Counted from the first letter of the stretch, positions 21,201 through 34,479 are shown. The stretch is DNA of 64,000 nucleotides from Alnus glutinosa (GCF_958979055.1 NC_084899.1:23627501-23691500), one strand, 5' to 3'. The notes: generated from the letters alone by a model not told the origin. Program-made: numbers and translations.

Positions 21201-22906
21201 CTTTTAAACTGGCTTGACCTTCTAGAAGCTGTATACGAATCATTATAACTGAGGTTGAAAAAGAAAAAGAAAAAGAAAAAAAAAAGAATACTTTCCAAAT
21301 AAATATATTTAAGATTTTTCTAAATTACAGCCAATGTTTAAAAAAAAAAAAAAAAATGTTTTCCTTATTAGGCACACCTTGCCTTATTTTCCACATTTTT
21401 CATTGTTTACCGCACCTTGATTTTATTTATTTATTTTATAAATAGTTTGTCGCGTGCTAGATTTGAATTGTGTAATAAGTATAGAGATGTGTTTAACATT
21501 AATTATATAGGTTAATCTTAATACGATCTATTTAATTAAACGGGTTAAACCTCTCAATCCTAACTCATTAATTTTGTGTTGAGTTCGTGGGTCATGTCAA
21601 AAAATTGACATCCTTAGAGTACTTACCAATGATGAACATAGGCTTCTAATGTTGAATCACTCAAAACCTTGTCTCTGTAATTACGATTTAACATAATATT
21701 AGAGTAAATGTTTTGAGTTCGTACCATGACTCTACAGTTTAACCCATTTCAATAAAATATTTCACATGTTAAGCCTGATCACTTGTTGATCACTCCGTCA
21801 AGATTAAATGTCTGTTTACATTGAATGGTAAGATTTTAATAACTTTTGAATTATTAGTTATTTTCTATTAATTGTGAAATTACATGTTTATTAATATACA
21901 GACATCGAAACTGATAAATTGATACTATATTGTATGTAGTTCATTGCATACCAATTTTAAAACACAAAAATTCTCTATTCCTTTGTCTCTCTCAAAATCT
22001 TTTTTGCAGTTTTAAAATTCGTCTCTCTTATTAGAATAGAAACTCGAATGATATTTTGGTTTAGTTTCATTTCGTTTTGTGCAAAACACAACCAAACATA
22101 GTAGGTTTTTCTAAACTCCATTGTATTCTTGAGAAGTGTTTGCTATAACCCAATGCTACCAATTCTGGTGAATTGGTAGGGGTACGTAAATCAATTCTTA
22201 AGAAAAGCGATTATTTAACGCACATAAGGAGCATTTAATTTTCTGTTTTAGATTTTTGTAATAACAATTAAAAATAATGAATCAAATTATTTAACATATA
22301 AAAAATGTTACACAGGGCGCCAAGTAAGTGTGATTTGTGAGCCGATTTCAGATGCATGCCATCTTGGTTAATGTTTTCCATTAAGATTAATGTGTTTCTA
22401 ACATATAGCAATGAGCCAATGAGGCCAACCAAAAATGAAGTACAATAAATAAAAATAATTTCCCTTAATTAATTTGTAGCTCATGATCGATCCCTCGAGC
22501 ATTTCAACGTCGTTCTCAATATTATTAATTATTTGTTCGATACTTTAGAGGCAATACACATCCACCACAAAAAATCAAATGATAGTACAAAACAAAAGAT
22601 AGACTGACATTTCTGAGCTATATATAGTGATAATTAAGATTTAATTATTAAATTTATTATTTTTTATCCGTTTAAGTTGTTGAGATAATTGATAATTTAT
22701 CATAATATATATCAGCGTCGAAGTTCTCTGTTCAAGCCTTTAAAGAAGAGAGAGAGGTGATCAGCAGGAAAGCAAATGGAACAAAAAAAAAATCTATGAT
22801 ATTTAGAGGTGGTAAAGGTCCTTACTTGGCTGCCAGAACTTTATAAAAAGCTTATAAGCTCACATGATCGATCTCAAACTAGACCAAAGTTGTTCTCTCT
22901 ACCACG
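18231..22906. other. Intergenic sequence of copy A
   Basis: No gene seen. It holds poly(T) (about 18643-18662) and A-rich tracts (19932-19978), an 83-bp MITE (20194-20276), and at 21450-21620 a stretch with GGTTAATCTTAA and GGGTCATGTC motifs belonging to a dispersed family also found in the NPF introns. The last few hundred bases are the presumed NPF promoter, with many AT stretches. Confidence 0.5.
20194..20276. mobile_element. Short MITE with GGCCTCGTTTG terminal inverted repeats (copy A)
   Basis: Begins GGCCTCGTTTGGT and ends ATCAAACGAGGCC, giving 11-bp perfect terminal inverted repeats over 83 bp. Flanking triplets TCA and TTA would suit a PIF/Harbinger-type 3-bp duplication with one change. 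The same element is at 36244-36326, so it predates the segmental duplication. Confidence 0.65.
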
Positions 22907-25900
22907 ATGGCAATGGTAGAAGAGAAAGGTCTTGCAGATGGAAGAGAGGATTACACACAAGATGGCACTGTAGATCTCAAAGGCAGACCCATTTTAAGAT
23001 CAAAGACTGGGGGATGGAGAGCTTGTTCCTTCATTGTAGGTAATTAATGTATCCTGTGCCTTTTTACTGTCTTTTCCTCTACCCATATACTAAGCCAGTC
23101 TGCAGTATATATAGCTCTTCACCTCTCATATATATATATATATATATATAATATATTCAACCAGATGGCCAAACTTCAGTAGTTGCTGAATAAATCATTG
23201 AATAAAGTATAAAATTAAGTTAAGGAAATGTAAGAAGATAAAGAAGAAAGGAAGGAGAGCTTAAATAATATATATTAATCCTTCCGAGATGTTATCATAT
23301 GTATATGAAGTCTTTCTGTTAATCAATAATTATCATCTCACTTTGAAAAACTCAGCACGTACAGATCGATTTCCTTGTTTCTTATGCTTTTGTAGGGTAT
23401 GAAGTGTTTGAGAGGATGGCATATTATGGGATTGCATCAAACCTGGTGCAATATTTAACACGGAAGCTCCATGAAGGCACTGTAAAATCTTCAAACAATG
23501 TCACCAACTGGGTTGGAACTGTATGGATGACACCCATTTTAGGTGCTTACATCGCAGATGCTCATCTTGGCCGATACTGGACTTTTGTCATTGCATCAGG
23601 AATTTATCTCGTGGTAAAATCTCGAATTCCTAATAAATCAACCCATAATTTTTTTTGTCTCCCTATTTTAATTTGTTAAGTAAATAGAGGAAGGGGAGGA
23701 GTAGATGAATCAAATTAATTAGTTCTAAAGGAGTAACGATTCATGCTCTTGTGTCGAGTTCAGGTCATGTCGAGACATAGGTATAATAAAAATTATATGA
23801 GTCAATATGAACCCGATTTGATTTATGTAATTAAACAGGTTAATCCTTTTCAACCCAGCTGACATGACTCGTTTCAATAGGAGAGTGATATATATACAAC
23901 ACGATCCACATAACTAAATATTTCATAACCAGGTCTTATTAGGTTAACCTAGCCCAACCCGCATCACCCGTTTAATTAACAAAATTCTCAATTATTAAGT
24001 ATGAAAATGTCATTTTATATACAAAAATATTAACACAATAATTCTCAATTTTTGAGCATGAAAATGAGTTACATTACCAAAATTATATCTTTAATTACAA
24101 CTAGGGAGATGAGATTAAAGGTAATTTTTTGTCTTAGACTTTATGGTTTTAATTTTTATTTTATTTTTTATAAGTAGTAAGGGTTTTAATGTTTTAGTGG
24201 TAAAAGTAAAAAAAATGTTTAAATTTATACGAGTTATACGAATCACCTATGGGTTAAGCAGGTTGACTACAAATTGACCCGTTTATTTATCGTGTCTAAT
24301 TGGGTTGGCCCGGCCGGATTGACATAAAATTCTATTTTACTAAATCAAAACTCGCTAATATCATGTTAAATTTATGTCAAATTCACAAGTCGTATAAAAA
24401 AATTGTCCGTAAATTTCCAAGTAAATGATGATTTTAAATTCATTGATGGTTCCAATTTTTGTTTTTCTGCAAATTTTATAGGTTGAAATTTTTTGCACCG
24501 AGCATTATCAAGCACGTATGTGATTATTGTTAAACTAAATAAGAACTATACATGCATTAATTTGATCAGTCCAAGATGGTTTAATTGCGATAGGCCCATT
24601 GTAGAGATGCAGCCAATTAAACTCGGCCATCAAAAAGGGCCCCAATTATAATTACTATTACCATATACAATATTGCTTCCTCATTTCGTTTATGACGATT
24701 CCAGGGCCTAAAAAAAATTTAGGTTTATATTTTGAACAAAGTTTTCTTTTTAAATTGGGTTCGAAAAAATTCTTTTAAATTAAGGACATACTTGTATTTT
24801 TAGCAATTCTTATAGGTCATGTTTAAGTTAAAAATAATAATAATAAATTAAATGAAATAGGTGATTTAAAGAGGTTGAAATATCAGAATCTCACGTTACA
24901 AATTTTAAAAGTTTAGAAAAACATTGAAATATGCTGAATAATACTTTAGAGGGGAATGAACTTTTAGTTATTTCCATTCATTCAATTCATAGTGACACAA
25001 TTTTCCTCCGATTAACTTTTATACACAGGGAATGACTCTCCTAACCTTCACAGTCTCAGTGCCAGCCTTAAGACCCCCATCTTGTGGTAATGGGGTCAAA
25101 GAAGAGTACTGCAATAAACGAGCCTCATCTTTCCAAGTGGGAATTTTCTATTGTGCCTTGTACATAATTGCTGTTGGGACTGGTGGAACCAAGCCCAACA
25201 TTTCAACCTTGGGTGCAGGCCAGTTTGATGACTTTGAACCCAAGGAAAGGACCCAAAAGCTCTCCTTCTTCAATTGGTGGATGTTCAGCATTTTCTTTGG
25301 CACCCTCTTCTCCAACACCATATTCATCTACATACAAGACAATGTAGGCTGGAGCCTTGGCTATGGCCTTCCAACAGTTGGGCTCTTGTTTTCTGTTCTG
25401 GTGTTCTTGTTGGGCACTCCACTGTATAGGCACAAAGTGGCTGCAGAGAGTCCTCTCACTAGGATAGGTCAGGTGCTTGTGGCTGCTATAAGGAAGTGGA
25501 AGGTGCCTGTACCAAATGACCCAAAAGAGCTTCATGAGCTGAGCTTGGAAGATTATGCCAAAACCAGAAAATTCAGAATTGACTACACCCCTTCCCTAAG
25601 GTTAATCCTCTGCACTATTTATATATTCAATATGCAATTTTTTTTTTCTTTATTATCTGATTTCCCTTTTCCGCATTGATGTGATCTTAGTACGGAGTTT
25701 TAAGCACAATATTTATATACACAATCACCGTGACACCACAAAAAGTTAGTTTGACGTTGAAAAATGAATTGTCCACATTTAACATGTAGATTATGAAAGT
25801 GTTCATAGGCATTGAGTTTATGGGTATTGAGTCCAACATGGTCATTACATATATGTTATGAAAAAATTTATGTCTAATGGTTGGTTGAGATTGTCACATC

Positions 25901-27088
25901 AGCATTATAGAATAGTTGTGTGATGAAAATGTGATTTATTACTCAGAATTGATAATGGTTGTAGCAGCCTCATAACTATCCTACAATTTTTTTTTTAATA
26001 CTGATTAATCTAATAATTGATTAAAACTGCCGTACCAACAATACATGATAAACTTATGAGATGAACCAAAATAGTTCCCTAGTTAAACAAACAGATGAAA
26101 AATCATGCAGAAACTAAAATACTTAAATCTATCCTTTTTGGTTCCCCATCTCCCCCACCTTACCTCGCTTTGGATTGCCAGCAGATTGCTTGACAAAGCA
26201 GCTGTAAAGAACGGGCCAAGCAAACCAAGGCTGCTATGTGCAGTGACCCAAGTAGAAGAAACCAAGCAAATGGTGAAAATGATCCCCGTTTTGATTGCCA
26301 CATTCATACCAAGCGCCATAATAGCTCAAGTAGGTACACTTTTCATCAAACAAGGCACCACCCTAGATAGAAACATGGGACCTCATTTCAAAATCCCTCC
26401 AGCATGTCTCACGGCGTTTGTGACAATCTCCATGTTGATAAGCATTCCGCTCTACGACCGCTACTTCGTTCCGACGGTGCGGCGCTACACGAAGAACCCT
26501 AGAGGGATTACATTGCTGCAGAGAATAGGGGTTGGCCTTGTGTTTCACGTCATTATCATGGTCATAGCTTGCTTGGCTGAAAGAAAGAGACTGAGTGTTG
26601 CAAGAGAAAACCATATCTCTGACAAAGATGATATAGTTCCGCTTTCTATTTTCATTCTCCTCCCTCAGTTTGCATTAATGGGGGTCGCTGATGCCTTTGT
26701 GGAAGTTGCAAAGCTAGAGTTTTTCTATGATCAAGCTCCAGAAGGCATGAAAAGCCTGGGAGCCTCATATTGCACTAGTAGCTTGGGAATTGGGCACTTT
26801 CTCAGTAGTTTTCTTTTGACGACAGTTTCTGATATCACCAAGAGGCATGGCCACAAGGGTTGGATTTTGGATAATCTAAATGTCTCCCATTTGGACTACT
26901 ATTATGCTTTCTTGGCCATCTTGAGCTTTCTCAACTCCATCTTCTTTCTGCTCGTTGCAAAGTTCTTTGTTTATAATGTTGACGTGACGGAATCCAATAG
27001 GGACATACCCATGGAAACTTCAGCGCTGAGCAAATCTTCATCTAAAGATAATGATCATCAAGTCTTGATCAAGACTGGACTAAGCTGA
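22907..27088 (+). CDS. NRT1/PTR family transporter, NPF5-like (copy A)
   Basis: Four exons, 22907-23039, 23396-23613, 25029-25600 and 26185-27088, join in phase into 608 residues, the usual NPF length. NPF proteins are plasma-membrane or tonoplast proton-coupled carriers of peptides, nitrate or hormones with 12 transmembrane segments. Seen here: an N-terminus with DYTQDGTVDLKGRP, the ExxER proton-coupling motif (EVFER, residues 47-51) and the PTR signature FFNWWMFSIFFGTL. The C-terminal half has FYDQAPEGMKSLG. The closest family member I recall is AtPTR3 (NPF5.2). The usually conserved GADQFD reads GAGQFD at residue 181, a shared oddity with copy B. The substrate cannot be read from sequence. 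The start at 22907 is chosen because the following residues match NPF5 N-termini; a second ATG lies two codons on. Gene B has the same structure; gene C is older. Confidence 0.93.
23750..24420. repeat. Dispersed repeat in intron 2 of NPF copy A
   Basis: Stretches such as GTGTCGAGTTCAGGTCATG, ATATGAGTCAATATGAACCC and TAATTAAACAGGTTAATCC, plus a GGGTTGGCCCGGCCGG segment, mark a repeat family. Related sequence occurs at 39210-39850 (copy B), 50270-50480 (intron 3 of NPF C), 21450-21620 and 37530-37640. Ends are not clear, so the class is unassigned. Confidence 0.5.
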
Positions 27089-27291
27089 TCATAAAAAGTT
27101 CTTGTGTATTGCTTTTTTTTCTTTTTTCTTTTTTGGGAGCACTATTTGCCTTTTACAATCAAATACAGTCCACTGTAAGCAATATATAGAATTAATAGAA
27201 CTCAAAATTCATAGTGATAATTCAAAATTCATGCTTCTTTGTGATTGCAATATATACTTAGAAAATTGTAATATAAGATGAAAATGGAAGA

Positions 27292-27521
27292 GGGTTAAAT
27301 ATCTAATTGCCCCATGTGGTTTAAAAACTTTATTTTTTATCCCCTTAGTTTTCATTTTTCTCATAGGAGGTACTTGTGCTATGGAAAAAGACGAAAATAG
27401 TACCTTCGTTCATTTTTCTGTCCAAAACTAACGTCCTGTCATGTCATCCTACACTTATCGGCGTACCTGTGCGACACATGTCCCCAGAACCATGTCAGCA
27501 CTAACGTGGCTACTATATATA
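27292..27521 (+). mobile_element. Left part of a Mutator-like element, cut by Helitron insertion
   Basis: Starts GGGTTAAATATC after AATGGAAGA (27283-27291) and matches the left terminal inverted repeat of the complete copy at 43144-43992. It is broken at 27521 by the Helitron terminus; the interior resumes at 34065. The right terminal repeat is missing because the segmental duplication junction lies inside the element. Confidence 0.8.
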
Positions 27522-30500
27522 CTAGCTCGTAACCCGTGCTATGCGCGGGATTCTTCCTTATAATTTGGTTTCATAATAATAATAATAATAATAAATGAAA
27601 GAAGAGAAGTATAAAAAATATAAATAAAAAATGAAAACTGAAAAATACTAATATAATATAATAGGGACAAAAATTTCTTATAAACTGGTTTATAGGAAAT
27701 TTTCTACAACTCACATTTAAAAAAGACACGTATCCTTTAAACATGTGAGAATCACATATTTTTTTATTAATGCTATTATACATGCTATTTAAATAATATA
27801 TGCTTCTCACATGCCAAATGACACATGTCAATCTTATATGTGGATTGTAAGAATTTCCTACAAATCAGTTTGTAAGAAATTTATGTCCATATAATAGTGT
27901 TATCTTTTTTGTATTATATAAAGTAATAAAAAAACTACTCAATAAACATAATACGCTAAAAAAATCATCATACCCCGTACAAAAAACAACCATATGAAAC
28001 TCTCTCTCACCATCATTTTCTTGAATTTAGTGTAAAATTTACAAAAGATAAAATAAGCAATTTGAATGAAAAATAATATATTAATTACATAAAAAAATAA
28101 AGAAAAAAGAAAAAGAAAAAGAGAGGAAATGAAATAAGAGAACCATAGAAAATAATTACAAAAAATGAAAAATAAAAAATACTAATAGAATAAATTAGAG
28201 CTTTCTTTTCCATATACTTTTCTGGTTCATATGAAATCTTAAAAATCAATATTGTCTATCAATTAAGCACGTTAACAATGTGCATTATACAGGGGAAAAA
28301 AAATCAATGAACAATGTAAATTAAAAAATCGTCATACCTCGTACTCAAAACAACAATTAATGTAAACTCTCTCTCTCCATGGTTTCCTTGAATTCAATGT
28401 AAAATTTAGAAAAGAAAAAAAGAAAAAAAGAAAAAAAAAAAAAAAAAAAAAAAAAAAGAAGCAATTTGAACAAAAAAAAAATATAAATTAGGAAATAGGG
28501 ACAAAAAAAAAAATGTAAAGAAAGAACAAAATCATAGAAAATAAAGTCAAAAAAAAATGTAAAATGATAACCACTAATATAATAGAAAATAACTATTTTT
28601 TTATATACTTTTTCCAGTTTGTAAGAAATTTATGTCCATATAATAGTGTTATCTTTTTTGTATTATATAAAGTAATAAAAAACTACTCAATAAACATAAT
28701 ACGCTAAAAAATCATCATACCCCGTACAAAAAACAACCATATGAAACTCTCTCTCACCATCATTTTCTTGAATTTAGTGTAAAATTTACAAAAGATAAAA
28801 TAAGCAATTTGAATGAAAAATAATATATTAATTACATAAAAAATAAAGAAAAAAGAAAAAGAAAAAGAGAGGAAATGAAATAAGAGAACCATAGAAAATA
28901 ATTACAAAAAATGAAAAATAAAAAATACTAATAGAATAAATTAGAGCTTTCTTTTCCATATACTTTTCTGGTCCATATGAAATCTTAAAAATTAATATTG
29001 TCTATCAATTAAGCACGTTAACAATGTGCATTATACAGGGGAAAAAAAATCAATGAACAATGTAAATTAAAAAATCGTCATACCTCGTACTCAAAACAAC
29101 AATTAATGTAAACTCTCTCTCTCCATGGTTTCCTTGAATTCAATGTAAAATTTAGAAAAGGAAAAAGAAAAAGAAAAAGAAAAAAAAAAAAAAAAAAGCA
29201 ATTTGAACAAAAAAATAATATAAATTAGGAAATAGGGACAAAAAAAAAATGTAAAGAAAGAACAAAATCATAGAAAATAAAGTCAAAAAAAAATGTAAAA
29301 TGATAACCACTAATATAATAGAAAATAACTATTTTTTTATATACTTTTTCCAGTTCCAAAAAAATTTGTAGGTATAAGAAGAAACTACGGTCAGATAGAT
29401 ATTTTTTAATTCGACCATCATTCTTATTTATAGCGTAAAAGAAACTATTTTTTCAACAAAAATAATATAAATTATCAATGCAAAAATAAGGATAGAAAAT
29501 CAAATCGAAAAAACAGAAGCACATAAAATAAATACAAACATATTATTTACAATTCTATTGAACACAACCCCGACAAACTTGAAAGGCAAACTAAAAAAAA
29601 GAGAGGCTATAGCAGTATTACAAACAAAAAGGTTTCAACAATAGCAAAAATTTCGCTCTCTTTGCTTTGAGCACCACTCTCCGGTAATGTAAACAATATT
29701 GTAGTTTTGCATAGCCACAAATCATTACTTCTTCATATATTTATTTGAGAAAGCGAGAGATATTGGAGTGACTTTTGACCTTTTCCAAAGAAAAAAACTG
29801 ACATTTAACTCTTTGAGATTTAGTTTGTAACGGACATTTAGTGGGAGGGGAAGTGGTGTTAGAGTAAAAGATTTTACTTAAAGGAAGAGAGAGAGAGAGG
29901 TAAAAATTAGTTAGAATTTAATAACAACAAAATTAAATGTTTCTATTCATTTATTATTCAATGGAAGAGATTGATTAAGAATATTAAACGCACAATTGAA
30001 ATACATGGAGCAGTTCAATTTTACTTCTTCTTCTTCTTTTTTTTTTCTTTTTTTTTTTTTTTTTCCAGTTTTACTTAAAGGAAGAGAAAGAGGTAGAAAT
30101 TAGTGAGGATTCAATGACAAAAAAAAAAAAAAAAAGACTTTTCTATTCATTTTTTACTCAAATAGCCGATTCAATATTTAAAAAGTATGGATTCATATCA
30201 CGGGTCCTAATTCTTGGCCAACTCTAAGTTGGAACTCAGCTTTTATATATATATGATATGATATGTTTCAATAAAAATAAAATCCATATAATTTTGAACA
30301 TTAAAAAAAAAAAAAAAACTTTCAAATTTAATGCTTAATTAACTCTCTAGTGTTTTAAAAGCATTTATATTTCTTTTGCGCACAATAATTAAATAAAATT
30401 TTGCATTTTTTAACTTTCAAAAGCAGAATAGCACTTACAAAAAATAAGTGAAAATTGTAAAAATCACATAAAATATTTAAACGAATTAATACATATGACC

Positions 30501-31156
30501 CTTATTTTTAGTTTAATTCATATAAATTAAAACATGTTAAAATATTTGTTCACATAAGTGTAGTTTAAAATGAAAATAAGTGTGAAGAAGAAAAATAGCA
30601 AGAAGAAAACCACGATTTTGATTATCAAAATATAAAATAGAAAATTAGTAGGAATATTTTTTTAATGTTGGTGTAATACCTATTATATTTCAATCCTATA
30701 TAATTTTGAACATTCGAAAAACCAAATGAACAAAAAAAAATCTCATAAACATTCAAATGAATAATTGTTCAATCACAAATTTCACAAACAAAATGGAAAC
30801 ATATTTAGATTTCAACCAAAAATATAAAAATATCAAAGAGTCATACTTATATCATTAATTGAAAGAGAGAGGTTACTTGTATCATTAATAGATAGAGAGA
30901 TTAAATAGACCAATTATATTTAGATTTCAACAAAAAATATAAAAATACCAAAGAGTCATACTTATATCATTAATTGAGAGAGAGAGTCTATTTATATCAT
31001 TAATAGAGAGAGAGAGAGATTAAATAGACCGGTTCAATTTTATTTAAAAGACCGGTTCAGTATTTAAAGGACCGGTTTAGTCACTAAAAAGTATGGGTTC
31101 ATGCCACGTGTCACTATTCTATGCCATTCTAAAAAAAAACTCGGCTTTTATATATA
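27522..31156 (-). mobile_element. Helitron-like element R1 (non-autonomous, composite)
   Basis: Read on the minus strand, the 3' end is a hairpin, CCCGCGC-ATA-GCACGGG (27533-27549), seven nucleotides and then CTAG (27525-27522) followed by host T, matching the Helitron rule of a hairpin shortly before CTRR and an A|T insertion site. The 5' side carries the terminal sequence TATATAAAAGCCGAGTT at about 31140-31156. A second, homologous 5' end with a proper A|TC start occurs inside, at 30256. The body is A/T-rich with GAGAGA tracts and has no RepHel helicase or captured gene that I can see. It includes a 749-bp internal duplication. It abuts element R2 directly. Confidence 0.75.
27866..29350. 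repeat. Internal direct duplication (about 745 bp x 2) in Helitron R1
   Basis: The stretch 27866-28614 recurs almost unchanged at 28615-29350; both begin CAGTTTGTAAGAAATTTATG. Element R2 has only one copy, so the duplication arose in R1 and accounts for its extra length. Confidence 0.9.
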
Positions 31157-31221
31157 CTAGCTCGTAACCCGTGCTATGCACGGGTTTCTTCCTTATAATT
31201 CAGTTTCATAAAATAATTAAA

Positions 31222-31259
<38 letters not shown>

Positions 31260-34064
31260 AAGAAGAGAAGCATAGAAAATATAGATAAAAAATGAAAACT
31301 GAAAAACACTAATATAATATAATAGGGACAAAAATTTCTTATAAACTGGTTTATAGGAAATTTTCTACAACTCACATTTAAAAAAGACATGTATCCTTTA
31401 AACATGTGAGAAACACATGTTTTTTTATTAATGCTATTAAAAAAGCATTTACGAAGTACATGCTATTTAAATAACATATGCTTTTCACATTTCAAATGAC
31501 ACATGTCAATCTTATATTTGGATTATAAGAAATTTCCTACAAACCGGTTTGTAGGAAATTTCTGTCCATATCATAGTGTTATTTTTTTTGTATTACACAA
31601 AGTAATAAAAAAACTACTCAATAAACATAATACGCTAAAAAATCATCATACCCCGTACAAAAAACAACCATAGGAAACTCTCTCTCACCATCATTTTCTT
31701 GAATTTAGTGTAAAATTTACAAAAGATAAAATAAGTAATTTGAATGAAAAAATAATATATTAATTACATAAAAAATAAAGAAAAGAAGAAGAAGAGAGGA
31801 AATGAAATAAGAGAACCATAGAAAATATAGACAAAAAATGAAAAATTAAAAATACTTATAGAATAAATTAGAGTTTTCTTTTTCATATACTTTTCCGGTT
31901 CATATGAAATCTTGAAAATCAATATTGTCTATCAATTAAGCACGTTAACAATGTGCATTATACAGGGAAAAAAAAATCAGTGAACAATGTAAATTAAAAA
32001 ATCGTCATACCTCGTACTCAAAACAATAATTAATGTAAACTCTCCCTCTCCATGGTTTCCTTGAATTCAATGTAAAATTTATAAAAGGAAAAAGAAAAAA
32101 TCAATTTGAACAAAAAAATAATATAAATTAGGAAATAGGGACAAAAAAAAATGTAAAGAAAGAGCAAAATCATAGAAAATAAAGTAAAAAAAAATGATAA
32201 CCACTAATATAATAGAAAATAACTATTTTTTTATATACTTTTTCCAGTTCCAAAGAAATTTGTAGGTATAGGAAGAAACTACGGTCAGATAGATATTTTT
32301 TAATTCGACCATCATTCTTATATATAGCGTAAAAGAAACTACTTTTTCAACAAAAATAAAAAAAATAATATAAATTATCAATGCAAAAATAAGGATAGAA
32401 AATCAAATCAGAAAAACAGAAGCACATAAAATAAATACAAACATATTATTTACAATTCTATTGAACACAACTCCGACAAACTTGAAAGACAAACTAAAAA
32501 AAAAAGGCTATAGCAGTATTACAAACAAAAAGGTTCCAACAATAGCAAAAACTTCGCTCTCTTTGCTTTGAGCACCACTCTCCGATAATGTAAACAACAT
32601 TGCAGTTTTGCATAGCCACAAACCATTACTTCTTCATATATTTATTTGAGAAAGCGAGAGATATTAGAGTGACTTTTGACATTTCTCAAAGAAAAAAAAA
32701 CTGACATTTGACTCTTTGAGGTTTAGTTTGTAACGGACATTTAGTGGGAGGGGAAGCAGTGTTAGAGTAAAATATTTTATTTAAAAGAAGAGAGAGGTAG
32801 AAATTAGTGAGAATTTAATGACAACAAAATTAAATGTTTCTATTCATTTTCTATTCAATGGAAGAGAATTGATTAAGAATACGTTTCTATTCATTTTTTA
32901 TTCAATATAAGATAGTTAATTAGTCATATTAAATGCACCATTTATTTTAATTGAAATACACAGACATGTTTAGTTTTACTTAAATTACCAGTTATTTACC
33001 CAAATGGCCGGTTCAATATTTAAAAGTATGGATTCATGTCACGTGTCCTAATTCTAGGCCAACTCTAAGTTAGAACTCGGCTTTTATATATATATGATAT
33101 AATATGATATGATGTGTTTCAATAAAAATAAAATACATATAATTTTGAACATTAAAAAAAAAAATCAAATTTAATGCTTAATTAACTCTTTAGTGTTTTA
33201 AAAGCATTTATATTCCTTTCGTGCACAATAATCAAATAAAATTTTGCATTTTTTGACTTTCAAAAGCAGAATAACACTTACAAAAAATAAGTGAAAACGG
33301 TAAAAATTATATAAAAGAAAAACAAATATCCCATAAAACATTTAAATCAATTAATACATAAGACCCTTATTTTTAGTTTAATTCATATAAATTAAAACAT
33401 GTTAAAATATTTATTCACATAAGTGTAGTTTAGAATGAAAATAAGTATGAAGAAGAAAAATAGCAAGAAGAAAACCATGATTTTGATTATCAAAATATAA
33501 AATAGAAAATTAGTAGGAATTTTTTTTTTATGTTGGTGTGATATCTATTATATTTCAATCCTATATAATTCTGAACATTCGAAAAAGCAAATGAACAAAA
33601 AAAAATCTCATAAACATTCAAATGAAGAATTGTTCAATCACAAATTTCACAAACAAAATGGAAACATATTTAGATTTCAACCAAAAATATAAAAATACCA
33701 AAGAATCATATTTATATCATTAATTGAGAGAGAAAGGCTACTTGTATCATTAATAGAGAGAGAGAGAAAGAGAGAGAGAGATTAAATAGACCGGTTATAT
33801 TTAGATTTCAACAAAAAATATAAAAATATCAAAGAGTCATACTTATATCATTAATTGAGAGAGAGATGGGCTACTTGTATCATTAATAGAGAGAGAGAGA
33901 GAGAGAGAGGGAGAGATTAAATAGACCAGTTCAATTTTATTTAAAATACCGGTTCAGTATTTAAATGACCGATTTAGTCACTAAAAAGTATGGGTTCATG
34001 CCACGTGTCACTATTCTATATCATTCTAAGGAAAAACGCGGCTTTTATATATATATATATATGA
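31157..34064 (-). mobile_element. Helitron-like element R2 (non-autonomous, composite)
   Basis: Minus-strand 3' end: perfect hairpin CCCGTGC-ATA-GCACGGG (31168-31184), seven nucleotides, CTAG (31160-31157), then T. The 5' end at 34064 reads A|TCATATATAT...AAAAGCC. A second internal 5' end lies at about 33097. The body matches R1 over nearly its full length with small indels. No coding capacity is visible. Head-to-tail contact with R1 occurs at 31156/31157 without host DNA between them. Confidence 0.8.
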
Positions 34065-34183
34065 TATATGATTAATTAAGGACTTTAAAAATAAAAGATT
34101 TTGGGGCCACCCCCATGTCGCCCAAAGGGGTTGCTGAGCCGCCCCCATTTTGGCCAAGGGGATGGCTCAACCACCCCATGGCC
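34065..34183 (+). mobile_element. Interior remnant of the Mutator-like element in copy A
   Basis: Resumes the interior (ATTAAGGACTTT, then GCCACCCC and GGGGTTGCTGAGCC motifs) after the Helitron pair. It ends at CCATGGCC, the point matching 43493 in the complete element. Ten bases with no match in either parent (34184-34193) separate it from the start of copy B. Confidence 0.75.
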
Positions 34184-34479
34184 AGTTTTTAGTTGTAATA
34201 TTTGGTTCTTTTACCTTTATATGAGGGTTTGAAGTTCCTTGTAGTGGGTATAATCAGGTCCTATTTGTGTGCAAACCCAAAGGCCTTTTGATCTTATTAT
34301 GAATCACAAGAGTATTGATATTAGCTTCTTTTTTTCAATCTCTCTCCAACGCTCACCCCTCAACTATATACTGTTTTTATGCGGTACCATGAATACTTGG
34401 ATATTAGCACATCATAGATTGCTTTTTTCTAGTTTTGCAGATTTTTTGAACTTTTATTCATCTTTTTCTTCTGATTAAG

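Larger units (their letters stand above)
18140..34183 (+). repeat. Tandem segmental duplication, copy A
   Basis: The sequence from 18140, in the 3' flank of the RNA-binding protein gene, matches the sequence from 34194 onward through the whole NPF gene to the Mutator-like element. Copy A is interrupted by 6.5 kb of Helitron-like DNA at 27522-34064; without it the unit is about 9.5 kb. The copies differ by scattered substitutions and small indels, mainly in poly(A), AT and intron stretches. Confidence 0.93.

Noticed and set aside
26105-26184. Upstream extension of NPF exon 4 frames (also 41957-42039)
   Set aside because: Intronic: the acceptors at 26183-26184 and 42038-42039 give the conserved R-LLDKAA junction.
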